NCBI RefSeq assembly: GCF_008831285.2
Contig: NC_045144.1
Location: 7,851,886 to 7,911,885 of the forward strand
Length of the DNA stretch: 60,000 bases
Reading direction: 5' to 3'
Source of the DNA: Nymphaea colorata
Lineage: Eukaryota > Streptophyta > Magnoliopsida > Nymphaeales > Nymphaeaceae
In this document: positions 45,680 to 55,738 of the stretch, piece by piece
How the letters are laid out: each line of letters starts with the position of its first letter
How positions within the stretch are numbered: the stretch's first letter is position 1
Notes under the pieces: generated by a model
The model's input: the letters and a program-made list of their open reading frames with translations, nothing else
What the model was told of the DNA's origin: nothing
The model's database searches: none
Translations under genes and position numbers: made by a program

Positions 45680-46121
45680 GAAAAGAACTTGGAAGTCAAT
45701 ATGTACTTCATGATGTTTGGAGGTGGCAACAGGCTGTGCCCAGGGAAGGAGTTGGGAACAGTAATTATCGTCACTATTTTTGTTTCCAAGTACAGGTGAA
45801 CTCTCAATAACTCATTCCCTTAATCGATAAGCTTTTTCTAGTATTAGCTTTGGTTGCTGTGAAGACTGTAATAATCTGCTAAAGACCCCAGAATATGGTC
45901 CTTTATGATTTAGTCAGCAAGTTTTCTGCATCACATTTAATGGCAATCGAGTTTACACATCAAAATCACTGCCAATTTGATAAGTTATCTCGTGTTTGGT
46001 TGTTAATCATCAGTTCTTTCATTTTTGCATTAGGTGGGAGGAAGTTGGAGGAGGCAAGATTTTGAAGTTGCCCAGAGTTGATGCACCCAATGGGCTGAGA
46101 ATTAGAGTTTCAGATTACTGA
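45680..46121 (+). pseudogene. CYP85A: CYP85A-like (brassinosteroid C-6 oxidase) 3' fragment, last two exons
   Basis: CYP85A P450s oxidise C-6 of brassinosteroid precursors at the ER. Two exons remain: 45680-45795, which holds the haem-binding loop FGGGNRLCPGKELG with its Cys ligand, and 46034-46121, encoding WEEVGGGKILKLPRVDAP and ending RIRVSDY with a TGA. Splice sites are intact and the phase-2 join makes an Arg codon. The stretch after GTV is short and altered (IIVTIFVSKYR, where the family has a longer segment containing FLHYFVTKYR), pointing to a small deletion and shift. None of the upstream exons (I-helix, EXXR) is found within several kb. This is therefore a truncated relic, or the end of a gene whose 5' exons lie beyond a very long intron, which I think less likely. 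Confidence 0.8.
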
Positions 46122-46949
46122 AAATATTGTCCCTGATTTCTGTTGTCTACCCCCTTTTCCCCTTCCTTTAACCCCTTGATATTACTCTACCACAATATCA
46201 AGGGGTTAATACACTGATCTCCATGGTCCTGTTGTAGCTCTCCATCCCCTGTGGCAGCCTCATTGTTGTATTATAATCGTTAAGACAGAGTAAAGAACTC
46301 CATTTTCATTGGTGCAGAGCCCAGTAATCTATAAAGTCTCATGGGCCTTTTACATCTTGGCATACCAAAATTGAAATCTTTTACTTATGAACAGGAAATT
46401 CCACAAACTGCAGAACGCCTGAAACCTTGAAACTTGATTCCTGCGATCTAATGATTTATAACAACATGAACTTTCACTGCTAGTGAACACAAATTGCAGA
46501 AAGCTTGAACATTAAGTTGGCTTAACCTTCTATCTTATAATTTGTTACACCATAAACTTTGCAGAAGAGCTGCAATTACACTCATGAATCATGAATTTGC
46601 TCTATTTTAGGTTTTAGAGCAGATTCATTGGATTGTAAACATGTGTTACTACTGTTGGCAAGCCTATCATACTGAACATCCATGTTCGTAGCACTTTTAA
46701 GAACAGGAATCAGACAATCTACAAGGAACAAATGATACTATATTACATGCAGAGGTTACTTTTAAGAACAAGAATCAAAAGCCCTGTAAGGAACAAATGG
46801 AACTGCATTATATACAGAGGCTAATGTTTTGAGTTGTTTAATATGATCCTGCAGTTTCTGTCAACACGTTCCACTGTGCATGGACTTCATGACATGAGGA
46901 GAACTGCGTCCTTCAGACCACCGAAAAGGTGGGTCTACGCTTATGCAAT
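46122..46949. other. Spacer 3' of the CYP85A relic
   Basis: Contains a short inverted pair around 46170-46210 ('ccccttgatatta...tatcaaggggttaa'), a possible hairpin in the 3' flank. The near-repeated phrase 'acttttaagaacaggaatca' recurs at about 46693 and 46749. No gene seen. Confidence 0.5.
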
Positions 46950-48650
46950 TATTTGACTTGGACGAGTGTTTTTCCAATATTTAAACACCTAAGAATCGTG
47001 TTTGCAGGTATTTTAAACCCGAAAATGCGTGTACATGATTGATTGCTCCTGCATTGATTCCACTTCAATGGCAGGACCAAATTTTCCCAACTGTTTGAAC
47101 CATGAGATGCAGCATGCACAAATCCACTATTAGTTAGTAGACAAGGTGTTCCTCTTTTCCTTTTTCAAAGCGTGCGGGGACACGCACTTTTATATTATAT
47201 ATATATATATATAAACACACAACCATATACTTGGCCGGTGTGTGTGCTATGGGAAGCCAATAAATTTCTTTATCCAGACCTCGATAGAGAACTCTAAAGA
47301 TATTTATGAGAACTTGAACCCTTACGCTAGCTATCTGACGTATGGTGTACGATTCTTTTGACTTTGATCGGACGGTCAAGATTTTGAAACAATTAAAAAA
47401 AAAAAGAGATGGGAGCATCGAAAAGGAGGGGCGGTGGTTTACTTTTCATCTATTTGTCACAAGCATCAAGGATGAAGGTACCGTTTGATGACACATTCAA
47501 GAAACAGGTTTTTATCAAAATTAGTTTTATAAAATTTGGTTTTAAATTCATCGTCACAAAAACCATGTTTTTTTCGTAAAAAAACATGAAAAAAACGTGA
47601 TAAATTAAATAGTCATTTAAAAACTAAAAAAAACATATTTTTTTTAAAAACAATGCATTAAAAGCAAGTGTTTTGGCATTTTTTTCACATTTTTTATTTT
47701 TTTAATGCCAAACATTTTGTTTTTCATTTTCTATTTTTTATTTATTACAAATCTATTGATCTTTTGATGTTTGTGTTAGTAGTTTCTCATTTCTTTTATT
47801 TTCCTCCACTTTTAGTTATTTAAAATTTTTAAAAATTTACTGTATTTTTTTCATTTTTTTAAGCTTGCCGCATTATATTTGAGAAAAAATTCGTCGTTTA
47901 AAACTCCGAAACATTATTTGTGACGATGGTTTTAATCAATCAATTTTAAATTTTAATGAAATGGATTGCCAAAAAGTGAGGTTTGACAAAATCCATTTTT
48001 GGCTCCATAATAGCATTATTAATATGGAAGTTTGGGAAGGAAAACCATGGTTTTGGGGTCTGATCCAGATATTCCAAAAGAAAAAACCGACTTGCAATAT
48101 CCAGAAAAGCAATAAGAGGTATTCAATAATGTTACTTGGTCGCTAAAGCTATGAAAGTATTTCATCAACTTCATCAAATAAAGAAATTCCCACCGTATTA
48201 GGTCAAAGAGATTGCTTACGCAACATATGCCGTAATAGAAATAAAAAAAACAACGCTTACGTTAACATCGATCACTAAGCAATGTGATGTATTAAGCAAA
48301 ACAAAAACCAAAAAGTTCCAAGAAAGAAATAGAAAGAACTTTCTCATGACTTCAAACTCAAGAGAAATTACTGAATGAAGTGACCCTGGCTTACTGAATG
48401 AAGTGACCTTGTCTCCAAGAGATTACCTCACTAATACGTTTTCATGCAAATTCCGGTTAGATAATTACGTTGCAGATCGCCAGAAAAGTATCTGAAACCT
48501 TCCTCGACGAAAAATGGCATGTTATGTAACAAAAAAGGACTGCATAAAAATTATTTGGAATAATGTACATGCTCCAAATCAGACTTCAACAAATAAAGAA
48601 GATTAATGCATGAAAGACAACACGTTAATTGTTAAAGCAAGCTACAAACC
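46950..48650 (+). repeat. Dispersed duplication, copy A (partner 55950-57400)
   Basis: Colinear with copy B over about 1.5 kb. Shared blocks: 'tttccaatattta', 'attgattgctc', 'cttcaatggcagga', 'cagcatgcacaaa', 'gattgccaaaaagtgag', 'aaagctatgaaagtatttcatca', 'gagattgcttacgcaaca', 'caagagaaattactgaatga' and 'tagataattacgttgcagatcg'. Identity by eye is about 75-80%. Copy A contains the MITE at 47549-47928, absent from copy B, and a (TA)n at 47192-47212. A tandem 'actgaatgaagtgacc' doublet occurs at 48371-48405. No coding sequence is recognised, so the duplicated unit itself may be an unnamed mobile element. Confidence 0.75.
47549..47928 (+). mobile_element. MITE family 'CATCGTCACAAA', copy 2 (intact ends, 380 bp)
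   Basis: Starts catcgtcacaaa and ends tttgtgacgatg, perfect 12-bp terminal inverted repeats. AT-rich interior without coding capacity. Flanks 'gttttaaat' and 'gttttaatc' look like an imperfect target duplication of about 9 bp, which would fit a Mutator-like transposase source. The duplicated locus at about 56605 lacks the element and reads 'ggtttttagtca' there, supporting insertion. Confidence 0.8.
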
Positions 48651-48759
48651 AAGAACATTAACTAAAAGGTCAAATGCCTAATTGAAACTAAGTGTAACTT
48701 TCCACTGTATTCCCACTTTCAAGACTACTGAATGGATGGATGATTTGGGTTTGTTCTTT

Positions 48760-49067
48760 CATTGTCACAAAAAACGTGTATAGATATTATACAGTGATGA
48801 ATTTTTTGGGTATAATACAGCAAAGTTGTATATCTTGAAAAAATCTCAGTGAATTTTTTAAAAAATTTTAAACATTTAATAAATCTTAAAATTTATAAAA
48901 AACAAAAATTAATAAAAATACAAAAAAATGTGAAAAACACGCGTATTATATTAATTTTTTGGTGTTTAAAAAAAACACATTTTTTCACGTTTTATGCAGC
49001 TGACTTGTTTTTCACATTTTATATGTGTGTTTTTTTTTTTTAATAAAATGTGTTTATAGTGACAATG
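48760..49067 (-). mobile_element. MITE family 'CATCGTCACAAA', copy 3 (308 bp)
   Basis: Ends 'cattgtcacaaaa' and 'tagtgacaatg', terminal inverted repeats one base different from copy 2. Interior matches the copy-1 orientation ('gaattttttgggtataatacagcaaag', 'aaaaaattttaaa'). Shorter than copy 2 through internal deletions. Confidence 0.7.
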
Positions 49068-49424
49068 GTTCCATCCATGGATCTTAGCAAAGCAATTTGC
49101 TGGATGCCAACACTTTTGGCCGCATAAAAGTATGAAGAACTTTAAAAGATATGAATTTTTTATCCCATAAATGAGCTTTCACACCAAATCTAGATAATGG
49201 AACAAAAAAAAAAAAAAAAGAAATACCAACCAGCATCATTCTGAAAGCCAAAAAGAAATTGCACTTAAAATGCTAAAAGATTACCTACCAATGTCTCTTA
49301 AGTCTCTTAAGGGGTGTTTGATATCCTTGAATTTGGGATCCGTAAAATGTAAGAACAATGAATTTAAGATCAAACCCTCCTCCTCTTATAAGTTCGAGTT
49401 CCCGCCTTCCACTCTGTGTGGCGT

Positions 49425-49725
49425 TCATAGAATAAGTTCGAGTTCGACTCGACTATACAGTGCCAGACACAGCTTGACTCGTTTAGCCTATTTATGTTAA
49501 CATGTTTCATTTCTCCAACTCGATTAACATGTTCACTCGTTTAACTAATTTAACCATGACGAACAGTTTTACATAATCAAATCGAACGGAGTTTAAACAA
49601 GTCTGAGTTCTTACAATGCTAACTCTACTTGTTTAATGTTTTGATTATAAATTTAAACTCGAGCTTTGTCGAGCAAAGTTTAAGTTGAGCTCGAGTTTGG
49701 CTCAACTCATTCTGCAGCCCTAGCG
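49425..49725 (-). repeat. 'CTAGGGCTGCAGAATGAG' dispersed repeat, minus orientation
   Basis: On the minus strand begins 'ctagggctgcagaatgag' and continues with 'ttgagccaaactcgagctc' wording, matching the head of 10245-10430. AT/CGAG-rich, non-coding, hAT-like by terminal sequence only. Confidence 0.45.
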
Positions 49726-49915
49726 TTGTCGCCTGGTGCTTGGAGGGCAACCGGGTGATGCTTTTTATCGTAGTTTATTTGGTTCTTTATTTTGCTTGTT
49801 AAATTCCCTGGTTTGATATCAAAATTAAACTTGAGATCAAGATTCAAATCCACGATTAGTTGATGATATGGATATAAATTTAGATCGTGTTCTAGTCCAT
49901 CAATCATGCTTCTGG
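49726..49915 (+). repeat. Dispersed repeat, partner at 52358-52525
   Basis: Shares in order 'ccgggtgatgctttttatc', 'ttgcttgtt', 'aattaaact', 'catcaagattc', 'attagttgatgatat', 'gatataaatttagat' and 'tccatcaatcat' with 52358-52525, about 80% identity by eye. Noncoding; origin unknown. Confidence 0.7.
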
Positions 49916-50550
49916 AACCTTTTCTTCTTGGATTTAGATATACATAACTATTCTTACTTGAACCAAAATAATCTAGAGATATAGTTATAACCCATTTGTT
50001 TGTTTGTTTGTTTTTTTGGTGGGATATGTTTTGGTATCGAGATTCTGCTTGTATTCAGATCGGTCATGATCCAGATCTTAGAACAATGTTGTTTTTATAT
50101 CCATAATTAAGTTTTTATTGGGCCATTCTTTGAATCGTATTTCAAATCTCATAGCATACATGTTTAATCCTCATCTGATTGTACTGGACGTGATATCAAG
50201 GATCTGATCCATTATATCTATATTTTGCTTGTAATCTATTGGATCTCCATTTAGATTTAAATATTTATGCATATGCAATGGATGTGAAAAAAAAAAGAAT
50301 ATTTAATACCATGTTTTGGATTGGCTATTTTGTTTTGAATATGTAGATTCATGTTCATGAAAGGCATATGTGATGATTCATTTTTTTCACATGTATTGGG
50401 ATCCGTTATGCAAGAAATTGGATCCATTTGTGTTGGAAATAGATCTTTAATGGTTGAAGTTATTGAGTTGACAAACCGCAAGTGCATGCATGGCACAACT
50501 TGGAATGAGGAGCTTTTTCATAAAGTGATTGTTCTTTACGACCCCTTTGC
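49916..50550. other. AT-rich spacer
   Basis: Contains a 'tttgtttgtttgttt' run at 49997-50012 and 'gatccagatc'-type words. No gene or bounded repeat recognised. Confidence 0.5.
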
Positions 50551-51138
50551 TAGGAGTGAACAACGAGTCAACTCGTTAAAGCTCTACTCGTGAACGAGTT
50601 CGAGCCAAGTCATTTGCTTAACGAGTCGAGCTTGAGTTCAGAGTCGACTCGTTCAAATAATCGACTTGAGTTCGAGTTCAACACGTAACTGCCGAGTCGA
50701 TCTCGAGCCTTAATCGAGTTTGTCAAACCTTAATCAAGCTGATATATTCAAACGTGTTTACGAGTTTGTCGAACCTTAATCGAGTCGAGCTCAAGCTCAA
50801 TACGTAACGGTGAATATTAATTCTATTCAAACGAGTTTGTCAAGCCTTAATCGAGTTGATCTCGAGCTCAACACGTAACGATGAATGTCAATTCTATTTC
50901 AAACGAGTTTGTTGAGTCTTAATCGAGTCGATCTCGAGCTCAACACGTAATCATGAATATCAATTTTATTCAAACGAGTTTGTCAAGCCTTAATCGAGTC
51001 GAGCTCGTGCTCAACACGTAACTGCCGAGTCGAGCTCGAGATGGTTCCATTGAGCTATTCTCGAGCTCGAGGATTCATTAGTCGAGCCGAGCTCGAACTA
51101 ACTAAACTCGGGCTTGACTCAGCTCGTGTTCATCCCTA
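50551..51138. mobile_element. TIR-bounded 588-bp element with an internal minisatellite
   Basis: Left end 'taggagtgaacaacgagtca'; right end, read on the minus strand, 'tagggatgaacacgagctga'. This gives imperfect terminal inverted repeats of about 17 bp. Flanks 'ccctttgc' and 'ccccctcc' are only loosely alike, so a target duplication is not proven. Interior is 'gagctcgagctc' rich and contains a tandem array. Fits an old non-autonomous hAT-like element. Confidence 0.55.
50690..51045. repeat. Minisatellite, 71-72 bp period, about 4-5 units
   Basis: The marker 'gagtttgt' occurs at 50762, 50833, 50905 and 50976, spacings 71, 72 and 71. Each unit carries 'cttaatcgagt', 'gctcaacacgtaa' and 'tgaatatcaattctattcaa' with scattered changes. 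Degenerate half units flank both sides. Confidence 0.9.
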
Positions 51139-51441
51139 CCCCCTCCTTTTTTCCCTCATTGTTAGAAAAATTTCCTTTTTCTTTCCAAATTGTAAGAAAA
51201 AAGGTCTTCCAATGAAAATTTTTTTGTGCCCTTTTAATTATCGATGGCAGATGTGTTTTGACCTTAATTTGAATCGTGCATAAAATTAAAATTGGCGCAT
51301 ATAGACGCAATTCAAGAGGCTTGCGTTTAAATAATCAAATGCATGTCCGACGGTACTTTTTCATATATATTTAGCGTCACCTAGGTATTAGTGGCACGTC
51401 AAAGAGACATTCATTTAAAAATACTCATATTTGGTGGGGCG

Positions 51442-51493
<52 letters not shown>

Positions 51494-51950
51494 TGCACAC
51501 ACCAATCACTATGTGTCTCCCCTGAGTATTTATTTATACAAGCATACGGGTGGCGGTGGACTTCATATTTTGATTGTTTTCATCAACTAAAACTGAATAT
51601 GTAATATCAATATTTGTGAATATTTAGTAAAGTTTGTGATATTTCACGATTTATAAACTTGTAATACATAATTCTGGAACCATCTAGTTAACCGTTGACC
51701 TAAGGGAGAAAACTAAACGTTTCCATCTTAATTCAAATTAAATTAGACCCGCACTCCTGATTAATAATTCCTTTCTTGATTTGTTCTTAACAAAGAAGTT
51801 TTGATTTCAAAAATTTTCTGTTCTACAGGTTGAGAAAAGAATCTTTTTAATTATATGAAACAGTTGATCTTGAAGGGCATAGCTTAAGTGATCTACGGCT
51901 GAGAGGTCGATAACATTGCAAACGGTGACATATGCAACAACTTGAATGAT
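51139..51950. other. AT-rich spacer with (TA)n and a dispersed repeat
   Basis: (TA)n at 51446-51490. The block 51560-51665 ('ggacttcatattttgatt', 'aactgaatatgtaatat', 'tagtaaagtttgtgatattt') recurs at 57828-57935 in the same orientation. No gene recognised. Confidence 0.6.
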
Positions 51951-52357
51951 ATACATAGGTCTACTCAAATCTGAAAACAAGAAAGTGGCTTTCGCCTCTC
52001 TCAATCTTCATGGCACGCAGTCCTTTTTTCTTCCCCCTTCTGAACGCACAGAGTGGCGATGGAGAAAAGTGGAGCCGCTGGCGACTGCTGCCGGTCGCCG
52101 CATGCCAGACGAAGCCCGGTGGTCTCCGAGGCCAAGCCAAAACGAGAGGGTAGCTCCTTCCACCGGCGGGCCAGCAGAGCTGCTGCCAAGAATGGCCAGC
52201 CGAGGTCGGAATAGAAGGCGGCCGGAACAAGAAAGATTTTTTTCTCCAACCTCCGACAGCCGATGTTTGATCGGAGGGTTTGGCCCTCTGACAAAGACGG
52301 AACAGAAGGGTCGATAGCGGAAAATGAGCGCTACCCTCCGTCCCCACGTTCCGCTCT
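51951..52357. other. GC-rich island with long overlapping frames on both strands
   Basis: A sharply GC-richer patch within AT-rich DNA has open frames of 123 codons (+, 51946-52317), 128 and 97 codons (-). None matches a family I know and codon-level signals point to no single strand. It may be an exon of a decayed gene or part of the dispersed repeat whose tail begins at 52358. Confidence 0.4.
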
Positions 52358-52525
52358 GTCGCCGGGCGGCCCTCCGAGCACCGGGCGATGCTGTTTATCT
52401 TATTTTATTTGCTTGTTGATTCACACTTTTCATATCTGAATTAAACTTCACATCAAGATTCCAATCCATGATTAGTTGATGATATAGATATAAGTTTAGA
52501 TTGTATCCTAATCCATCAATCATTT
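52358..52525 (+). repeat. Dispersed repeat, partner at 49726-49915
   Basis: See partner. The block begins 'gccgggcggccctccgagca' and ends 'tccatcaatcatttt'. Here it directly follows the GC-rich island and directly precedes a foldback. Confidence 0.7.
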
Positions 52526-52551
52526 TCCATTCCTTTTAAAAGCAGAAATTA

Positions 52552-52931
52552 AAGTATCTGACCACTCAAGTCGAAATCCATGGCAACTGTGTATGGTTTT
52601 CAAGTGGAAGAAGTCAAATGCATGCTCAGACTCCTCATTATCTGGCTTGGCACCATCGTCTACTCTGTCGTGTTCACTCAAACGGCCTCCTTTTTTTGCT
52701 GTACATGGAGCAGTCATGACGTCCACTGCATCCACGTATACTTTCAATATGTGAACATACTTGCAGAAAAGATGTTCATGGTTACAAAGAGAGAGACCAT
52801 TTGAATAAACACAACAGAGTAGACAATGGTGCAAAGCCAGATAGGGAGAGGCCTAAGCATGCATTTGATTTCTTTCACTTGGATTACAGTACACGGTTGC
52901 CATGGATCTCGAGTTGAGCGGTTAGATGCTC
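52552..52931. repeat. Foldback (inverted repeat), arms about 146 bp, loop about 88 bp
   Basis: Left arm 52552-52697 and right arm 52786-52931 are reverse complements, about 85% identical by eye. Matching blocks include 'gccatggat', 'agcatgcatttga', 'agccagat', 'tagacaatggtgc' and 'catttgaata'. Non-coding. A transcript would form a long imperfect hairpin. Either a MITE or a young hairpin-RNA locus. A further piece of the right-arm text ('caaagagagaggccatttgaata') recurs at 53189-53212. Confidence 0.85.
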
Positions 52932-52937
52932 TACCCT

Positions 52938-52987
52938 ACTTAAGAAAGTGTACTGTACTAGCTATAGAGTGTTATATACAAAGAGTG

Positions 52988-53022
<35 letters not shown>
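52938..53022 (+). repeat. Direct repeat with (TA)n, copy 1 (partner 54095-54166)
   Basis: 'aagaaagtgtactgt...tatagagtgttatatacaaagagtgtcata' followed by (TA)n. The partner at 54095 reads 'cggaaagtgtactgt...catagagtgttctatataaagagtgtcata' plus (TA)n. The two copies bracket the large foldback at 53258-54046. Confidence 0.85.
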
Positions 53023-53257
53023 CGGAAAGAACAAGGTTTTTCTGCGAATAACTGATTAATTTACCAGTGGTAGAGTAAATATATTTAATGTGGATGAAAA
53101 GTTGGTGCTATTATCTGTGGGATAAGAAGTTAATTATTAGGAGCAAGAACATGATAGTCATTAGCTTAAAGTTAATCGGGTGATGTTGCAAAGAGAGAGG
53201 CCATTTGAATAATTATAGTATAATTTCAAAGGCATGCATTTAAGTGCGCTAACAACA

Positions 53258-54046
53258 CCAAAAATCATCCAAAAATGGATCTTTCACAAGAGAAAGCATT
53301 TAATGAACAAAAAAAAAAAAGCACATAAATCAATCAAAAGAGATCATATCAACGTCAAATCAGCGTATAAACTCCTCGACGCAAGAGAGGGTCAACCAAA
53401 CCTTTGTATAAATTGGTCGAACGACGTGCCCGTAGAAAAACCAGATGTTGGCGAGGACGAACCCGCGAATCAAAATGGGGAAAAAAACCCTAAAAGGAAG
53501 AAATGCTGGACAAGAGAAAAGAGAAGAGAAAAGATGAGCAAAGACTGAACAAGACGGGTGAAGTGGATTCCTTATATAGGGGATCGCAGCAAACGACAGC
53601 TTAATCCGAGGTGCGGGTTCGAACCCATTGAGGGCCTAAACTCACACACCGAAAGGATTAACGACGGTTAAGCCCATCTCGAACCCTTGCCTCCGTTTAA
53701 AGCTGTTGTTTGCTGCGATCCCCTACGTAAGGATCCACCTAACCCGCCCTTCTCAGTCTCTGCTCCGCTTTTCTCTTCTCTTTTCTCTCGTCCAACATCT
53801 CCTCCTTGTAGGGTTTTTTTTCCCATTTCGATTCACGGGTTTGTCCTCGAGAACATCTCGTTTTTCTCCCGGCACCTCGTTCAACTGATTTATACAAAGG
53901 TTTGGTTGACCCTCTCTTGCGTAGACGAGTTTATACGCTGATTTGACGTGGATGATTTGGATCTGATCGTTTTTTATTGATTTATTGCATCTTTTTTTTG
54001 TTCATTAAATGGTTTCTCTTGTGAAAGATCGAATTTTTGGATTATC
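53258..54046. repeat. Large foldback, arms about 360 bp, with promoter/5'-UTR-like arms
   Basis: Left arm 53258-53617 and right arm 53692-54046 are colinear reverse complements, about 85-90% identical by eye. Shared blocks include 'gatcgcagcaaac', 'cagcgtataaactc', 'gagagggtcaaccaaacctttgtataaa', 'cattaaatggtttctcttgtgaaagat'. Read outward from the centre, each arm looks like a plant gene 5' end. There is a TATA-like TATATAAGG (left arm, minus strand, about 53573), a pyrimidine-rich leader ('cttttctcttctcttttctc'), and a telo-box TAGGGTTT (AAACCCTA) at 53482-53489 and 53809-53816. No conserved reading frame follows. The central spacer (53618-53691) holds 'gggttcgaaccc', a B-box-like palindrome. 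Confidence 0.85.
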
Positions 54047-54094
54047 TTGAGTTGCTCTAGCTTACTCTAGTTTTTGTTCAATGCAGACATTCGG

Positions 54095-54166
54095 AAAGTG
54101 TACTGTTCACTGCCATAGAGTGTTCTATATAAAGAGTGTCATATATATATATATATATATATATAT
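54095..54166 (+). repeat. Direct repeat with (TA)n, copy 2
   Basis: See 52938-53022; about 85% identical over the non-TA part. Confidence 0.85.
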
Positions 54167-55299
54167 AAACAGAAGAGCGTTCCTTACCCAACTCATATAG
54201 TTGTTTGCCATCTAGAGGTGTCTCAACCCAGGGAGGAGCAGCTGTGGGTAGTGTGTGGGCATTTGACCACAACCCACTTCAAGGAAATCTTTCTCGTCTG
54301 CATTTTCTTTTTACCCTTTAAAAATTTAAATTTGTATAACTATGCACTTTAAACAGATTTTTGTTCACATAACTGAAACCCATGAAGAGAAACACCAAGA
54401 CAAAAGACAGTGTTAATGAGGAATAACTTCAAGAAGAGCAAAGAACCAAAGAATTCATTATACAAGAACAAGAAGAAGAACAAAAAGAAGAAGAAGAAGA
54501 AGAAGAACGATATATAATAGAGACACTGACATGCTTGATACTACTTGGAAATTAACTGGGATGCGGTGCAGTGGTTTTCATTCATAACAGGGGCGACATG
54601 AGATAAAGCTCTCTTTCTCTCTCTCGCTAAAAATTGGATTGGTCGAAGCTATCAATAGGGCCTCTATATATCATTGTGATCTCTTACAATACATCTTGGG
54701 GTGAAGATGTCCTTCTATTTCAGGACAATTTGTAATGAAATTGTTTAATGCCAAATGTGAGAAATACTGCTTCTATTGCATTATTATTTTGGGAAAATGT
54801 GACATTTTAAAAGATTGTATCTATAAAAGATGATGCCAAATGATGTTATTTTAGGATATTTTGGATGTGACAGTTCAATTTGATTCCTAATCTACATATA
54901 AAAAATACATCCTGAGAAGATACTCTTAAAATGTTGTAGGTATAATTGATCCGGAGTGAAAAATTCATATATTAAGAACACTATGCACATAAAGATTGAA
55001 AGTAACTAGGGACAATATTGCATTGCCATATACATCTTTTGAGATTAATTTCTTTCTTTTTTTTGGGCCAAAAATTTCTGGTCTACATTAGCCATATTGC
55101 AAAAATAGAACTTACTTTGTATAGTCACGATAGCCTCAAATCGTTGCCAACAAAGCATGGGGCCCGATATGGCCTCCTTAACGAGTGGCCAAGGAGTGGA
55201 AGGATTGTTCAAGGCAACCCCTTAGACCCATTATCAAACACATTGACTAGAAATAACTTGTTTTTATTTTATTTTCTTTGTTTAGGTAAATATGTCAAT

Positions 55300-55340
<41 letters not shown>

Positions 55341-55738
55341 CTTCTACCATAAAAATCTTCTATTAAGATTTTCTTCTTGATTTTGGCTTGCATTTGATAA
55401 TGCTCATTCTATACTTGAGGCCATATTGCATTGCTTTTACGCCATAAAGTATTGAAATTCAACATGGTTCCATGTTTAATCACCTACGTCCACAAAAAGG
55501 CCAGACCCATCGACCCTAGGGTTGATAGTGTATGCAGCATCTCATTACATAGAAATCATACATCCAACGTTGCTCTAAAAATTTCTTTTTTATTATCATT
55601 AAACTCAAAATATATTTTTCATTTACGGCACCATAAACTTCTAACATAAAGAGCTTCTATTGAGATTTTCCATTTTAGTTTGCTTTTGATATGCTCATTA
55701 ATTCCAGCATCTGCTCAATGCTGGAGGTGGTTACGCCC
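54167..55738. other. AT-rich spacer
   Basis: Contains (GAA)n at 54470-54507, (CT)n at 54609-54627 and (TA)n at 55300-55337. The near-repeat 'gcatttgataatgctcatt' / 'gcttttgatatgctcatta' occurs at 55389 and 55681, each preceded by 'ttctattaagatttt' or 'ttctattgagatttt', a decayed direct repeat about 290 bp apart. No gene supported. Confidence 0.5.

Noticed and set aside
53618-53691. tRNA gene suggested by 'gggttcgaaccc'
   Set aside because: The B-box-like motif is a simple palindrome; no A box at the right distance on either strand and no cloverleaf could be drawn.
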